Assembly: GCA_028726465.1 (NCBI GenBank)
Contig: JAQYQB010000026.1
Span: 124,001 to 188,000, forward strand
Direction of reading: 5' to 3'
Length of the DNA: 64,000 nucleotides
Source of the DNA: Mycobacteriaceae bacterium
GTDB taxonomy: Bacteria; Actinomycetota; Actinomycetes; Mycobacteriales; Mycobacteriaceae
Part shown: in pieces, positions 38,265-46,888 of the stretch
Numbering within the stretch: the first letter of the stretch is position 1
Layout of the letters: every line of letters starts with the position of its first letter
The notes under the pieces: generated by a model
What the model was told of the DNA's origin: nothing
Database searches by the model: none
Seen by the model: the letters and a program-made list of their open reading frames with translations, nothing else
Translations under genes and position numbers: made by a program

Positions 38265-39323
38265 TTATTTTTCTTGTCCGGGGGCCGCGCTCTGGGCTTC
38301 GTGGCTGCCTTCGTGCTCGTCCTCGCGCCAGCCACTGGGCTGCTCCTCGTCGCTGTCGCGGCGCTCGTTCTCACGGTCCGAGAACGTCGCGCGGCGCACC
38401 TTGGCCGAGCCGTCGAAGTTGGAACCCAAGGCCCCACCCATGATGCCCAGCGAGGTGGTAAACCACGCGATGTCGACGTAGTCGCGCCAGCCGACGGCCT
38501 CGCCGAGCTGCTCGGTCAGGTAGTCCGGCGGGATGACCACCACGGTCAGCGCCGCCATGCCGCAGAAAGTCAGCCCGAACATCATCAGCACGGTCACCAG
38601 GACGGTCAGGCCCGTCGAGGCGTTATCCAGCCGCGCGCGCTGCCGGAAGGTCTGGTGGGAGACCCGGTGCCACATGCCGTTGTAGATGACCAGCCAGGTG
38701 GACAGCACCAGGATGGCAACCACGCTGACCAGGGCCAGGCGCTGGGGGCTAAGCGCGTGCGCCATCTGCCAGACCGAGCCGTAGAAGATACCGAACCCGC
38801 CGGTGGCGACCGTGACCGCCAGGCAGCTGGCCAGGGCCGTCAGCATCCGGCCGGGACGGTTGGTGCGCACCATGCCGGCGACGAAGCGGGCGCGCTGGCC
38901 GGTGACGAAGGTAGCATCGGCATGCTCGTCCGCGCCGTCAACGTGCGACGGGGAGCACTCCTCACCTGGGCCCGACCACTGGCCGCTATTGCCGAAGGCC
39001 CGGACCCGCTCGGCCAGGTTCTGGCGGCCGAGCCGGAAGCCGAAGGCCGGCAGGCTCACGATGGCGGCATCGCCGGCCTGACCGACCACCTGCGCGGCCA
39101 CGGGATCGCCGTCGGCGGTCATCGGCATGTCCGTGATGTAGACGAACCGGTCCCAGCCGTAGCGGGTCCGTATCGCCTCAGCCGAGGCCGACAGCGCGAT
39201 GTTGCCGGAGCCATCCGTGGGCACCGACTCCACCACCACGTCGGCATCGCTTAGTTCTTGATTGACCACTCGGGCGGGCAGGCCGTTATCGACCAGCACT
39301 CCCCATTTCGACACACGCGTCAC
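38265..39323 (-). CDS. Uncharacterised four-helix membrane protein
   Basis: The 352-residue protein has a soluble N-terminal half of about 150 residues with alternating strands and helices (ADVVVESVPTD, WDRFVYITDMPMTADGDPVA). Four transmembrane helices follow: LTALASCLAVTVATGGFGIF, LALVSVVAILVLSTWLVIY, GLTVLVTVLMMFGLTFCGMA, and a weaker one near WFTTSLGIMGGALGSNF. The tail is acidic and charged. I do not recognise the family. The start is GTG 39323 with AAAAGG just upstream. It lies between clpB and gltS on the same strand and is probably separately transcribed. Confidence 0.65.
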   Translation of the reverse strand: MTRVSKWGVLVDNGLPARVVNQELSDADVVVESVPTDGSGNIALSASAEAIRTRYGWDRFVYITDMPMTADGDPVAAQVVGQAGDAAIVSLPAFGFRLGRQNLAERVRAFGNSGQWSGPGEECSPSHVDGADEHADATFVTGQRARFVAGMVRTNRPGRMLTALASCLAVTVATGGFGIFYGSVWQMAHALSPQRLALVSVVAILVLSTWLVIYNGMWHRVSHQTFRQRARLDNASTGLTVLVTVLMMFGLTFCGMAALTVVVIPPDYLTEQLGEAVGWRDYVDIAWFTTSLGIMGGALGSNFDGSAKVRRATFSDRENERRDSDEEQPSGWREDEHEGSHEAQSAAPGQEK

Positions 39324-39402
39324 GCACCTTTTCTCTTCATATATTCGGGGGTGCTTATTCTACGCGCGGGGTCTGGCTCGGATCGAACCCCTGGATCGAC
39401 AA

Positions 39403-39442
39403 AGCCGCCGCGACCCCTTATCGGACTTGGGGTGCGGCGGCT
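39403..39442 (-). terminator. Strong hairpin after the gltS-like gene
   Basis: AGCCGCCGC-G-ACCCC and GGGGT-GCGGCGGCT pair over 14 bp with a single bulge. On the minus strand it ends in TTTG, so it is likely a terminator with a short T-tract. Confidence 0.55.
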
Positions 39443-39456
39443 GGCGGCGCGAGGTA

Positions 39457-40827
39457 TTAGGACTTCTGCCCCACGTGGCCGATGCCTTCCTTGAGGATGG
39501 TGCCGCGCGGCGGCATCCAGCCAGCGAACTTGAAGGTGAGGTAGATGCCGACGGCAATCGCCAGCGAGATCCAGCCCAGCCCGGCGGTGAAGCCGTAAAT
39601 CACGGCGATCGGGGCCACGACGGTCATGCCGATCTCGAAGGGGCCGAAGCCGACGTAGGCCATGCCGTATTCCGACAGGGTGCCGGACTCCAGCTTCGGG
39701 TCGACGATCTTGAGGATGGCGATACCGGTGGCGACGGTGGCCGTGGCCCAGCCCCAGCCGAAGATGCCGCGCTCAATCCAGCGCTCGCCGAAGAACTCGG
39801 CCGGGAACCACAGCAGGAAGAAGGTGCAGTAGATGGTACCCAGCACGAACAGGACCAGCAGCGGGACCCAGTAGCTAGCGATGGCGGCCGGCACGATGGC
39901 GGCGATACCGAAAGCGATCAGGTAGTCGGTGGCAGCACCGGAGACCATGGAGATGGCCTCGCGGTCCAGGTAATCGTTAGCACCCACGGCGTTCATGATG
40001 GCGCGGATGATAAGGCCCACCACCATGGACATGGCGAACAGCGGGATGGAGACGTTCTCCCAGACCGAGGAGATAGCCGAGTTGATGAGGTAGGCAATCA
40101 TGACGGTCAGAACGATGAAGCCCAGGTGCAGGGTCAGCGGCTCAATCGCGGACGGGTTGGTGGTCGCCCGCCCCAGGGACGGGCGGTCCTCGACGTTGCG
40201 GATGTAGCCGCGGCGCAGCTCCTCCGGCAGCTCCTTCGGGACGTGGGAGACCTTGCCGCGGCGGATGCCCCAGTTGCCGGCGACGACGCCGCCGATGATG
40301 GCGGCCAGCGTACCGACGGTCGCCGAGGTAAAGCCCAGCGAGGACGCGGCCTCAGCGCCAACGCCCTCCAGCGCGCCGCCGACTGCCGCGGCGGTACCGA
40401 AGCCGCCGGTGAAGCCGACCGGCAGCATCATGCCGAACCAGTTCGGGGTGTCAAAGACCGGCATGAACAGGAAGACACCCAGCAGGATGAACAGGCCCCA
40501 CTGGCCCGTGAACATCATGGTGGAAAAGCCCCACATGTTGCGCGCGCCCTTGCGCATGGAACCGCCGACCTCCATGGAGTAGGCCATGGAGGCGAACACG
40601 ACGGCGATCAGCAGGGAGGTGTAATCGCCCAGCGCGTCGGAGAAATTGATCCAGCCCAGCAGCTCGGGGCCCAGAATCAGGCCCAGCAGGCCGGCCGTAA
40701 TCGGGGCGGGCAGCAGCAGGTCCTGGAAAATGAACTTGACCTTGTGACGCAGGACGTTGCCGATCACCATGAGCAACGAAATCCAGCCCACGTCCAACAT
40801 CAGGGAATAAGCAGAAAACTCTTCCAC
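39457..40827 (-). CDS. Sodium/glutamate symporter family (GltS-like) transporter
   Basis: The 456-residue protein has ten to twelve hydrophobic helices. It shows the two pseudo-symmetric glycine-rich segments of the ESS family: MLPVGFTGGFGTAAAVGGAL in the first half, and MVSGAATDYLIAFGIAAIVP in the second. Members import glutamate with sodium; substrate is inferred from family. The start is GTG 40827 with AAAGGA 7 nt upstream. An AT-rich promoter region (40960-41060) lies between it and the divergent flavoprotein gene. Confidence 0.78.
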   Translation of the reverse strand: MEEFSAYSLMLDVGWISLLMVIGNVLRHKVKFIFQDLLLPAPITAGLLGLILGPELLGWINFSDALGDYTSLLIAVVFASMAYSMEVGGSMRKGARNMWGFSTMMFTGQWGLFILLGVFLFMPVFDTPNWFGMMLPVGFTGGFGTAAAVGGALEGVGAEAASSLGFTSATVGTLAAIIGGVVAGNWGIRRGKVSHVPKELPEELRRGYIRNVEDRPSLGRATTNPSAIEPLTLHLGFIVLTVMIAYLINSAISSVWENVSIPLFAMSMVVGLIIRAIMNAVGANDYLDREAISMVSGAATDYLIAFGIAAIVPAAIASYWVPLLVLFVLGTIYCTFFLLWFPAEFFGERWIERGIFGWGWATATVATGIAILKIVDPKLESGTLSEYGMAYVGFGPFEIGMTVVAPIAVIYGFTAGLGWISLAIAVGIYLTFKFAGWMPPRGTILKEGIGHVGQKS

Positions 40828-41080
40828 CGGCTATCCTTTCACCTTCATCGTGAATTGCCGCTGCCCACCGTGGGCCGCGGCCGCTCCCCACGGGGCGCCG
40901 GCCTGTGAATTTGCCGTGGAACCGCTGTCACCGCGGCACGCCAAATTCCAAATAGCTGACTTTTGGGGGAGTTCTGACCGTGAACACATTACTTGCTTAC
41001 GGGTGATATACAACATACCGGGGTGTTTTATTAGGGCGCCATTACCCCCGAATAAAAAGGGCCAATCCTCGGCAAACGGT

Positions 41081-41086
41081 TAGACT
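41081..41086 (+). promoter_or_regulatory. -10 box TAGACT of the flavoprotein gene
   Basis: TAGACT is followed by 7 nt and ATG 41094, the leaderless spacing. Confidence 0.5.
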
Positions 41087-41093
41087 AGCTGGT

Positions 41094-42218
41094 ATGTATT
41101 CAGCTGAAGTTGTGGTCATCGGCGCCGGTCAGGCCGGCCTCGCGTCCGCTCAGCAGCTCAAGCGGCGCGGCGTGTCCGCCATCGTCCTCGACGCCAACCG
41201 CGGCCCCGGCGGCGCCTGGCGCCACCGCTGGGATTCGCTCACCCTAGGTAAGGCGCACGGGATTGCCGATCTCCCCGGCCTGGCCGCCCCGGCCGGCGAC
41301 GACGCCACGCCGGCTTCCCGCGTCGTCTCCGACTATTACGGCACCTACGAAGAGCACTTCGGCCTCGACGTGCGCCGCCCGGTCCGGGTGGAAAACGTGC
41401 ACTACGATTCCGCCGCCCACACCTTCCACCTGGCGACCACCGCGGGCAGCTTCCAGGCGCCGGCGCTCATCAACGCCACCGGCACCTGGGACAGCCCGTT
41501 TATCCCGCACGTCCCCGGCGCGGCGGAGTTCCGGGGCTGCCAGCTGCACACCAAGGACTACACGCGCGCGGCCGATTTCGCCGGCCAGCGCACCCTCGTC
41601 GTCGGCGGCGGGCTGTCCGCCGTGCAGTTCCTGCTGGAGCTCGAAGGCGTCACGGAGACCATCTGGGCCACCCGGCGCCCGCCGGACTTCGTATCCACCG
41701 CCTTCGATGCCCGCTGGGGCCGCGCCGTCGAAGACAGCGTGCGGGCCCGCACCCACGCGGGCAAGCGCCCCGCCTCGGTCGTGTCCACCACGGGGATCCC
41801 GCCGTGGCAGGACTACCTGGACGCCGTCGACCGCGGCCTGCTGGTCTCCCGCGGCATGTTCAGCGCCATCGATGCCACCGGCGTCACCTTCTCCACTCCC
41901 CGCTCGTACGCTGCCCCGGACGTCCACGACGCGGACGCCGAGACCCGCGCCAAGGCCTGGCGCCCCTTCCCCGCCGGCACCCACGTCGAGGTCGACACAA
42001 TCTTCTGGAACACCGGCTTCCGCCCGCACCTGGGCCACCTGGCGGGGCTGCGGTTGCGCAGCCCACGCGGGGGAATCGAGATGCTCGACGAGGTCACCCC
42101 GGCCGCGAACCCGCGCGCCCTGCTGGCCGGGTACGGTTCCACCGCCTCGACCGTGGGCGCCACCCGCGCCGGCCGGCTGGCCGCCAAGCGTGCGGCGGAG
42201 GTTTTGGGTAGGTTTTAG
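41094..42218 (+). CDS. Flavin-dependent monooxygenase-like oxidoreductase
   Basis: The 374-residue protein has an FAD-binding Rossmann motif at the N-terminus (VVVIGAGQAGLASAQQLK), followed by GPGGAWRHRWDSLTL. A second nucleotide-binding glycine motif (TLVVGGGLSAVQFLLELEG) lies near residue 170, as in class B flavin monooxygenases and CzcO-like proteins. INATGTWDSPFIPHVPG is the linking motif between them. The substrate is unknown. TAGACT 7 nt upstream supports ATG 41094. Confidence 0.82.
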   Translation: MYSAEVVVIGAGQAGLASAQQLKRRGVSAIVLDANRGPGGAWRHRWDSLTLGKAHGIADLPGLAAPAGDDATPASRVVSDYYGTYEEHFGLDVRRPVRVENVHYDSAAHTFHLATTAGSFQAPALINATGTWDSPFIPHVPGAAEFRGCQLHTKDYTRAADFAGQRTLVVGGGLSAVQFLLELEGVTETIWATRRPPDFVSTAFDARWGRAVEDSVRARTHAGKRPASVVSTTGIPPWQDYLDAVDRGLLVSRGMFSAIDATGVTFSTPRSYAAPDVHDADAETRAKAWRPFPAGTHVEVDTIFWNTGFRPHLGHLAGLRLRSPRGGIEMLDEVTPAANPRALLAGYGSTASTVGATRAGRLAAKRAAEVLGRF

Positions 42219-42241
42219 GGCCGGTTCTGCGGGGGTTCTGC

Positions 42242-42306
42242 GAGTTCCGATCAACTTTTGGCCCGTGGGCCCACCCCGGGAACGCAAACTTGATCGAAAC
42301 TCTCGC
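42242..42306. repeat. 65-bp palindromic repeat, copy 1
   Basis: It begins with GAGTTCCGATCAA and ends with TTGATCGAAACTC plus TCGC, so the ends are inverted copies with two mismatches. It aligns without gaps over 65 bp to the copy at 43256-43320, sharing the first 13 bases, the T-run and AAACTTG near the end. It lies between convergent genes. Confidence 0.7.
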
Positions 42307-42323
42307 GAGCGCGTACCTGCCGC

Positions 42324-43175
42324 CTAGCGATAACGCGCCCAGGACACCTCCCGGATAATGCCCGAGTGCCAGTTCCACACCCCGTTGGAGGCCATGGGCG
42401 CCGGCCGCGGCTGCGTCACCTGCTTGACTACCCGCTTGAGGTGATAGTGCACGCAGCTGCCGCTATAGCGCAGGACCGTGTACCCCGCCAGCGTGGCCTC
42501 GTTCGCCTTCCACCGGTCCCGGATGAAGGTGTCGGGCGACTCCGCGGTATGGAACTGATAGCCGTCCACCTCGATGAGCATCTTCAACTCCGGCAGGTGG
42601 AGGTCGAAGAAGTACTGTCCTACCTGCACGTTGGTATCCACCCGGTACCCGGCGTCCCGCAAGGCCCGCACGAGCTTGCGCTCAAGCGGAGAATCGCTGC
42701 CGATGGAAGCCCGCCCAATAAGGCCGCGCGCCCGCTTGCTGAGCCGCCGGCCGGCGATGTGCTGCTCCAGCACGCTCTTCGCCTTCCTCCCCCGGTACGC
42801 CTGCTCCAGCAGCTCGACGGCCTCTTCGTCAGTGCAGTAGTCGATCGTTAGGGCAGGTATATGCACCCGCGCCCCTTCCACCTGGAGTGCCGCCAGCCGC
42901 TGGGTCCGGTAGCCGGACACGTAGGCAGATCGCGGGAGCTTGCGCGGGGCGGCCAAGTGCAGCGGGAAGCTAAGCGGCTGACCCAGATAAATCTCGCGCG
43001 CGGTCGGCCCGGTGGCCACCGCCTGGGGCCAGCGTCGCATGGCTATCGCCAGCAGCTCCCCCGGCGTCGGCTCCCGCGTCAGGTACAGCCCCTTGGCAAT
43101 CTTGACGTAGACCCCGGCCGCCGCGCGCCGCCACAGCGTCTTGGCATCCACGCCGGACACGACGATGTCGTCCAT
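42324..43175 (-). CDS. DUF559-domain protein (AbiEi/Vsr-like)
   Basis: The intact 283-residue protein has a winged-helix-like N-terminus (LWRRAAAGVYVKIAKGLYLT), a middle domain, and a C-terminal PD-(D/E)XK domain with SPLERKLVRALRDAGYRVDT, then FDLHLPELKMLIEVDGYQFH, whose Asp and Glu-Val-Asp are the likely metal-binding residues. This resembles AbiEi antitoxins fused to a Vsr-like nuclease fold; no toxin gene is next to it. The ATG 43175 is preceded by GGGGGG. Two copies of a 65-bp palindromic repeat flank the gene. Confidence 0.72.
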   Translation of the reverse strand: MDDIVVSGVDAKTLWRRAAAGVYVKIAKGLYLTREPTPGELLAIAMRRWPQAVATGPTAREIYLGQPLSFPLHLAAPRKLPRSAYVSGYRTQRLAALQVEGARVHIPALTIDYCTDEEAVELLEQAYRGRKAKSVLEQHIAGRRLSKRARGLIGRASIGSDSPLERKLVRALRDAGYRVDTNVQVGQYFFDLHLPELKMLIEVDGYQFHTAESPDTFIRDRWKANEATLAGYTVLRYSGSCVHYHLKRVVKQVTQPRPAPMASNGVWNWHSGIIREVSWARYR

Positions 43176-43255
43176 AAAGTATTCCCCCCTGCGCTACAGG
43201 CTAGCAGCGGAGAGCGCTTCGCCGGGGCGGGCGAGATTCTCGCCGGGGTACACGA

Positions 43256-43320
43256 GAGTTCCGATCAATTTTTCGCCGCCCGAGCGCGCCGGCAAGCAGA
43301 AACTTGCCCGGAACTCCCGC
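43256..43320. repeat. 65-bp palindromic repeat, copy 2
   Basis: It begins with GAGTTCCGATCAA and ends with GGAACTC plus CCGC, and aligns ungapped to copy 1 at 42242-42306 in the same orientation. This copy lies between divergent genes, about 50 bp from a -10 box, so terminator function cannot explain both copies. Confidence 0.7.
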
Positions 43321-43368
43321 CAAGGCCGACGCCAAACCCAAACCCTTCCCTTTTGTTGACGCGTCCAC

Positions 43369-43374
43369 TATAAT
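43369..43374 (+). promoter_or_regulatory. -10 box TATAAT of the LLM-family gene
   Basis: A perfect TATAAT is followed by 7 nt and ATG 43382. It rules out the longer upstream reading. Confidence 0.6.
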
Positions 43375-43381
43375 GGCGGGC

Positions 43382-44446
43382 ATGAAAGCCTTCGGATTCT
43401 TAAGCTTCGGACACTACGCATTCGGCAACCAGCGCGGACCCTCGGCCAGCAAGGTCGCCCGCATCCACCTCAACCTCGCCCAGGCTGCGGACGAGCTGGG
43501 CGTGAACAACGCCTCCTTCCGCGTGCACCACTTCGTGCCCCAGGCCTCCGCCCCGATGCCCCTGCTGGGCGCGGTGGCCGGCAGCACCAAGCACATCGAG
43601 GTGGGCACCGGCGTTATCGACATGCGCTACGAAAACCCGCTCTACTTGGCCGAGGAGGCCGCCGCCCTGGACCAGATCGCCGACGGACGCGTCGCGCTGG
43701 GCATCTCCCGCGGCGCGCCGGAGGTCGCCGAGCGCGGCTGGGAGGCCTTCGGCTACCGCTCGCAGGCCCCCAACGGCGCCGACCTGGCGCGGGCCAACTT
43801 CGAGCGCTTCCTGGCGGGCATCGATGGCGCGGGCATGGCCACCGCCGCGCCGCTGGACCGCCAGTACCCGAACATGTTCCAGCCGGGCTCGCAGCTGCCC
43901 GTCTTCCCGCACTCGCCGGGGCTGCGCCGCAATATCTTCTGGGGCTCGGGAACCTACCAGTCGGCGGAGCAGGCCGCCCGCGACGGGGTGAACCTGATGT
44001 CGTCCACCCTGGTCTCGGAGACCTCCGAGCACACCTTGGGAGAGATCCAGGCCGAGCAGATCCGCCGCTACCGCGCGGCCTGGGCCGCGGCCGGACACGA
44101 TTGGGCCCCGCGCGTGAGCATCTCCCGATCCATCTTCCCCATCGTCGACGGCGCCGATCACCAGCTGTTCGGCATGCAGGCCACCAGCCACGACCAGGTC
44201 GGCATCCTGCCGGACACGGGCGCGTCCACCTTCGGCCGTACCTACGCGGCGGAGCCGGACAAGCTCATCGCCCAGCTACGCGAGGACCCGGCCATCGAGG
44301 CCGCCGATACCCTGCTGCTGACCATCCCGACCGCCATGGGCCTGGAGACCAACGTGAAGATCCTGGAGAACTTCGCGAAGCACGTCGCACCGGAGCTGGG
44401 CTGGCAGCCCAACACGGAAGGCCCGGTCACCGGCTACGAAATCTAG
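43382..44446 (+). CDS. LLM-class (luciferase-like) flavin oxidoreductase
   Basis: The 354-residue protein has the bacterial-luciferase-like TIM-barrel: KAFGFLSFGHYAFGNQRGPS at the N-terminus, ADELGVNNASFRVHHFVP, TKHIEVGTGVIDMRYENPLYLAEE, and ADGRVALGISRGAPE. Such enzymes use FMN or F420. F420-type use cannot be decided; corynebacteria are not known for F420, so FMN is more likely. The substrate is unknown. ATG 43382 is fixed by the TATAAT box 7 nt upstream. Confidence 0.85.
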   Translation: MKAFGFLSFGHYAFGNQRGPSASKVARIHLNLAQAADELGVNNASFRVHHFVPQASAPMPLLGAVAGSTKHIEVGTGVIDMRYENPLYLAEEAAALDQIADGRVALGISRGAPEVAERGWEAFGYRSQAPNGADLARANFERFLAGIDGAGMATAAPLDRQYPNMFQPGSQLPVFPHSPGLRRNIFWGSGTYQSAEQAARDGVNLMSSTLVSETSEHTLGEIQAEQIRRYRAAWAAAGHDWAPRVSISRSIFPIVDGADHQLFGMQATSHDQVGILPDTGASTFGRTYAAEPDKLIAQLREDPAIEAADTLLLTIPTAMGLETNVKILENFAKHVAPELGWQPNTEGPVTGYEI

Positions 44447-44478
44447 CCCGCCCGCATCGACCGGCCGCGCCGAGCCAG

Positions 44479-44484
44479 TAGACT
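44479..44484 (+). promoter_or_regulatory. -10 box TAGACT of the globin-reductase gene
   Basis: TAGACT is followed by 7 nt and ATG 44492, the leaderless spacing. Confidence 0.5.
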
Positions 44485-44491
44485 AAGGGAC

Positions 44492-45673
44492 ATGAATTCG
44501 CGTGTGGAGACCTACGGGTTAGCGGCTGCGTTTTCCCTGGAGGAAGCCGCGGAGCTCATCGAAGCCGGCCACCCGGACGCCGAGCGCCTCCACCGCGCGC
44601 TGCACGAGAACCTGTTTGTCGACGTGGTCGAGTCGCGCCAGGTCTTTGCCTGGGACCAGCACCGCGTCCACGCGGACTTCCTGCCCGCGCTGGCCTGGCT
44701 GGTGCGCGCCGTGCGCGTTGAACCGGGCGAGCTGGTCATCCCCGCCGAGGTCACGAAGCGGCTCGAGGACATGGCCCGCGCGCACCGCCGCCACGGCTTC
44801 CCCGCCGAGCTCTACTCCACGCTGGCTAGCGCCTTTGGGAAGGCGCTGCGGGATGTGGGGGCATCGACGACCATTTCGCGGCGGCTTTCCGGCGTCTTCA
44901 CCCAGGTCTGCACCATTATGCGCGAGGCTCACCACGCCGCGGACGTCGCCGGCATCCCGCCGGCCTACGCGGGCCGCGTGGTGGCGGTGGACAAGCCCAA
45001 CCGCGCGACTGCCATCGTGCACGTGGAAATCGGCACGGCCTTAGAATGCGCGCCCGGCCAGTCCGTGCCGGTGACTTCTTCCCTGCTGCCCGGCACCTGG
45101 CGGGAGATGACCCCGGCCACCCCGGCGGATTCGACAGGCCAGCTGGAATTCCACCTGGCCGCGGCTGGCGATGCCTCCACCTCCCTCATCCGTTCCCACC
45201 CCGGGGATTGGTGGACGCTTGGCGCCCCGGCCCAGGATTTCCCGCACGGGGCCGGCAACGCCGAAGTCCTGGTCAGCCGCAGCACCGGCTGGTCCGCGCA
45301 CAAGGCCCACCTCCTGGCGTTGTGGGCCGACGTCGCTGCGGGCAAGGTGCCCGAACCCGCGCGCATCGATGTCATTCGGCTGGCCGAAAGCCCCGGCGCC
45401 TTCTACGACACCCATTTCCAGGAAAACTTCGCCGCGCTGGCGCCCTGGGTGCGCTTCCACCACCTGGCGGAAAGCCCGCGGGATCCGTGGCTGTTAAGCC
45501 CGGCGGATCCGGCGCAATCGCTGAACGTCGAGGTTACCGACGACCCGGCGGCGGCCATCACCGCCATCGCCGGCGGGCGGCCCACCCACGTGGTCGGCCC
45601 GGGGATTACGCAGCTAGCCGGCCGCGTGGCGGCGCAGGCCGCGGACTGGCAGCCGGCCGGTTTTCAGGCCTAG
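44492..45673 (+). CDS. Flavohaemoglobin-like protein (globin plus reductase-like domain)
   Basis: The 393-residue protein has an N-terminal globin-like domain (about 1-150). AHRRHGFPAELY aligns with the flavohaemoglobin motif KHxSxxIxPExY, so its first His is the likely proximal haem ligand. From about 165, RVVAVDKPNRATAIVHVEIG starts a ferredoxin-reductase-like beta-barrel. However, the FAD motif RxY(S/T) is not seen (the region reads LLPGTWREMTPA), and no clear NAD-binding GxGxxP follows. The protein may have lost reductase cofactors or be a diverged sensor. The TAGACT box supports ATG 44492. Confidence 0.6.
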   Translation: MNSRVETYGLAAAFSLEEAAELIEAGHPDAERLHRALHENLFVDVVESRQVFAWDQHRVHADFLPALAWLVRAVRVEPGELVIPAEVTKRLEDMARAHRRHGFPAELYSTLASAFGKALRDVGASTTISRRLSGVFTQVCTIMREAHHAADVAGIPPAYAGRVVAVDKPNRATAIVHVEIGTALECAPGQSVPVTSSLLPGTWREMTPATPADSTGQLEFHLAAAGDASTSLIRSHPGDWWTLGAPAQDFPHGAGNAEVLVSRSTGWSAHKAHLLALWADVAAGKVPEPARIDVIRLAESPGAFYDTHFQENFAALAPWVRFHHLAESPRDPWLLSPADPAQSLNVEVTDDPAAAITAIAGGRPTHVVGPGITQLAGRVAAQAADWQPAGFQA

Positions 45674-45686
45674 CCGACTACGGCTT

Positions 45687-46502
45687 TTAGGTCCGCGACT
45701 CCAGCACCGGCAGGGAACGACGCATGTCCGCGACCTCGTCGGCGTCGATATCGGCGTAGATGATCTCTTCCTCATAGCCGGCCTCGGCGAGGCGCCGGCC
45801 CTGCGGGTCCACAATGACCGAGTGGCCGATGCCCGTGGGCCCGGAGGGGTTGCCCGCCTCGTCGTTGCCGCCCGGGCGGGCCTGGCCGGCCGCGCACAGG
45901 TAGCTGGTCGAGTCCAGCGCGCGGGCCGCAGACAACAGGCGCCACTGCTCGAGCTTGCCCGGGCCGTCGGCCCAGCTGGTGGGCACGACGATGAGCTGCG
46001 CGCCGCGCTGGGCTAGGGCCCGGAACTGGTCCGAGAAGCGGATGTCGAAGCAGACGGCCACGCCGACGGTCCACTCGCCCACCTCGAAGGTCACGAGGTC
46101 GACGCCGGGGCGCACGGTGTCGGATTCGCGGTAGTCGAAGGCGTCGTAGGTGTGGATCTTGGCGTAGCCGCGGTGGATATCCGGCCCGGTTATTAGCGCG
46201 GTGTTGTAGACGCGGTTGATGGTCTTGTCGCCCTTGACGTAGCTGTCGGCGGGGCTGAACATGCCCGCTACCACGGTGACGCCGAGCTCGGTGGCGAGCG
46301 CGTGCAGGCGCTGAGCAAATTCACCATCTAGGTCTTGGGCGCCCTCGTCGAGACGACCCGTGGCAAAGGCCTGCATGGTCGCTTCCGGAAGGACCACCAA
46401 CTGCGCGCCTTCCGCCGCCGCTTTGCGTATCTGACCTTCGGCTTTGGCGAGGTTCTCCGCCCAGTCAGGGCCCGTGGTTACCTGGACTGCTGCAATCTTC
46501 AT
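45687..46502 (-). CDS. Carbon-nitrogen hydrolase (nitrilase superfamily, amidase-like)
   Basis: The 271-residue enzyme shows the Glu-Lys-Cys triad of the nitrilase fold: LVVLPEATMQAF (Glu), RGYAKIHTYDAF (Lys), and VGVAVCFDIRFSDQF (Cys). The pattern with the FDxRF motif resembles omega-amidase and deaminated-glutathione amidase (Nit1) groups; the substrate is inferred only at that level. ATG 46502 is chosen because TACTGT (forward 46510-46515) lies 7 nt upstream. The open frame 17 codons upstream is not conserved-looking. It converges with the globin-reductase gene. Confidence 0.85.
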   Translation of the reverse strand: MKIAAVQVTTGPDWAENLAKAEGQIRKAAAEGAQLVVLPEATMQAFATGRLDEGAQDLDGEFAQRLHALATELGVTVVAGMFSPADSYVKGDKTINRVYNTALITGPDIHRGYAKIHTYDAFDYRESDTVRPGVDLVTFEVGEWTVGVAVCFDIRFSDQFRALAQRGAQLIVVPTSWADGPGKLEQWRLLSAARALDSTSYLCAAGQARPGGNDEAGNPSGPTGIGHSVIVDPQGRRLAEAGYEEEIIYADIDADEVADMRRSLPVLESRT

Positions 46503-46509
46503 GGTCTCC

Positions 46510-46515
46510 ACAGTA
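46510..46515 (-). promoter_or_regulatory. -10 box TACTGT of the carbon-nitrogen hydrolase gene
   Basis: Minus-strand TACTGT is followed by 7 nt and ATG 46502, the leaderless spacing. Confidence 0.5.
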
Positions 46516-46606
46516 GGGGGATATCCGCCCGGTTGCGAGAAAAATTCTGGCACTAGATCCGTGACAGCCCTAGCGCCCGCGGCGCAAAGGGGCCCAGACT
46601 AAAGGC

Positions 46607-46888
46607 ATGAACCAGTTAACTATTAGTAGCTCTGCCCGTGAATTAGTACGCCAGCAATTAGCCACCACCTACCCCTACCCGGCGGCGGAGACCACCCCGC
46701 ACCTAGGGCGCTACGGCGCCCGGACGGCGGCGGCCCTCCACCGCGCGCACGCCGCCTGGAGCGCCCGCACCACCGGCTGGGAGGCGCGCCGGAGGGCGCA
46801 ATTAGCCGACCTGTCCTACTTCCTCGACCACGTGGCCGACACCGATGAGACACTGTCCGCCGCCTTCGAGAGAGGGCAGCACCGATGA
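46607..46888 (+). CDS. Small helical protein preceding a DUF1023 hydrolase
   Basis: This 93-residue protein is probably all-helical and rich in Ala and Arg (ARTAAALHRAHAAWSARTTG). It has no signal peptide or transmembrane helix. The size and helical pattern recall WXG100/ESX-like proteins, but the WXG turn is not present, so the resemblance is only structural speculation. Its stop overlaps the start of the DUF1023 gene by 4 nt (ATGA), so the two are translationally coupled. A CAGACT hexamer 6 nt before ATG 46607 may be a weak -10. Confidence 0.55.
   Translation: MNQLTISSSARELVRQQLATTYPYPAAETTPHLGRYGARTAAALHRAHAAWSARTTGWEARRRAQLADLSYFLDHVADTDETLSAAFERGQHR

Noticed and set aside
39355..39396. 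tRNA-like T-loop word GGGTTCGATCC on the minus strand
   Set aside because: The flanking bases do not form a T-stem and no acceptor, D or anticodon arms can be built around it.
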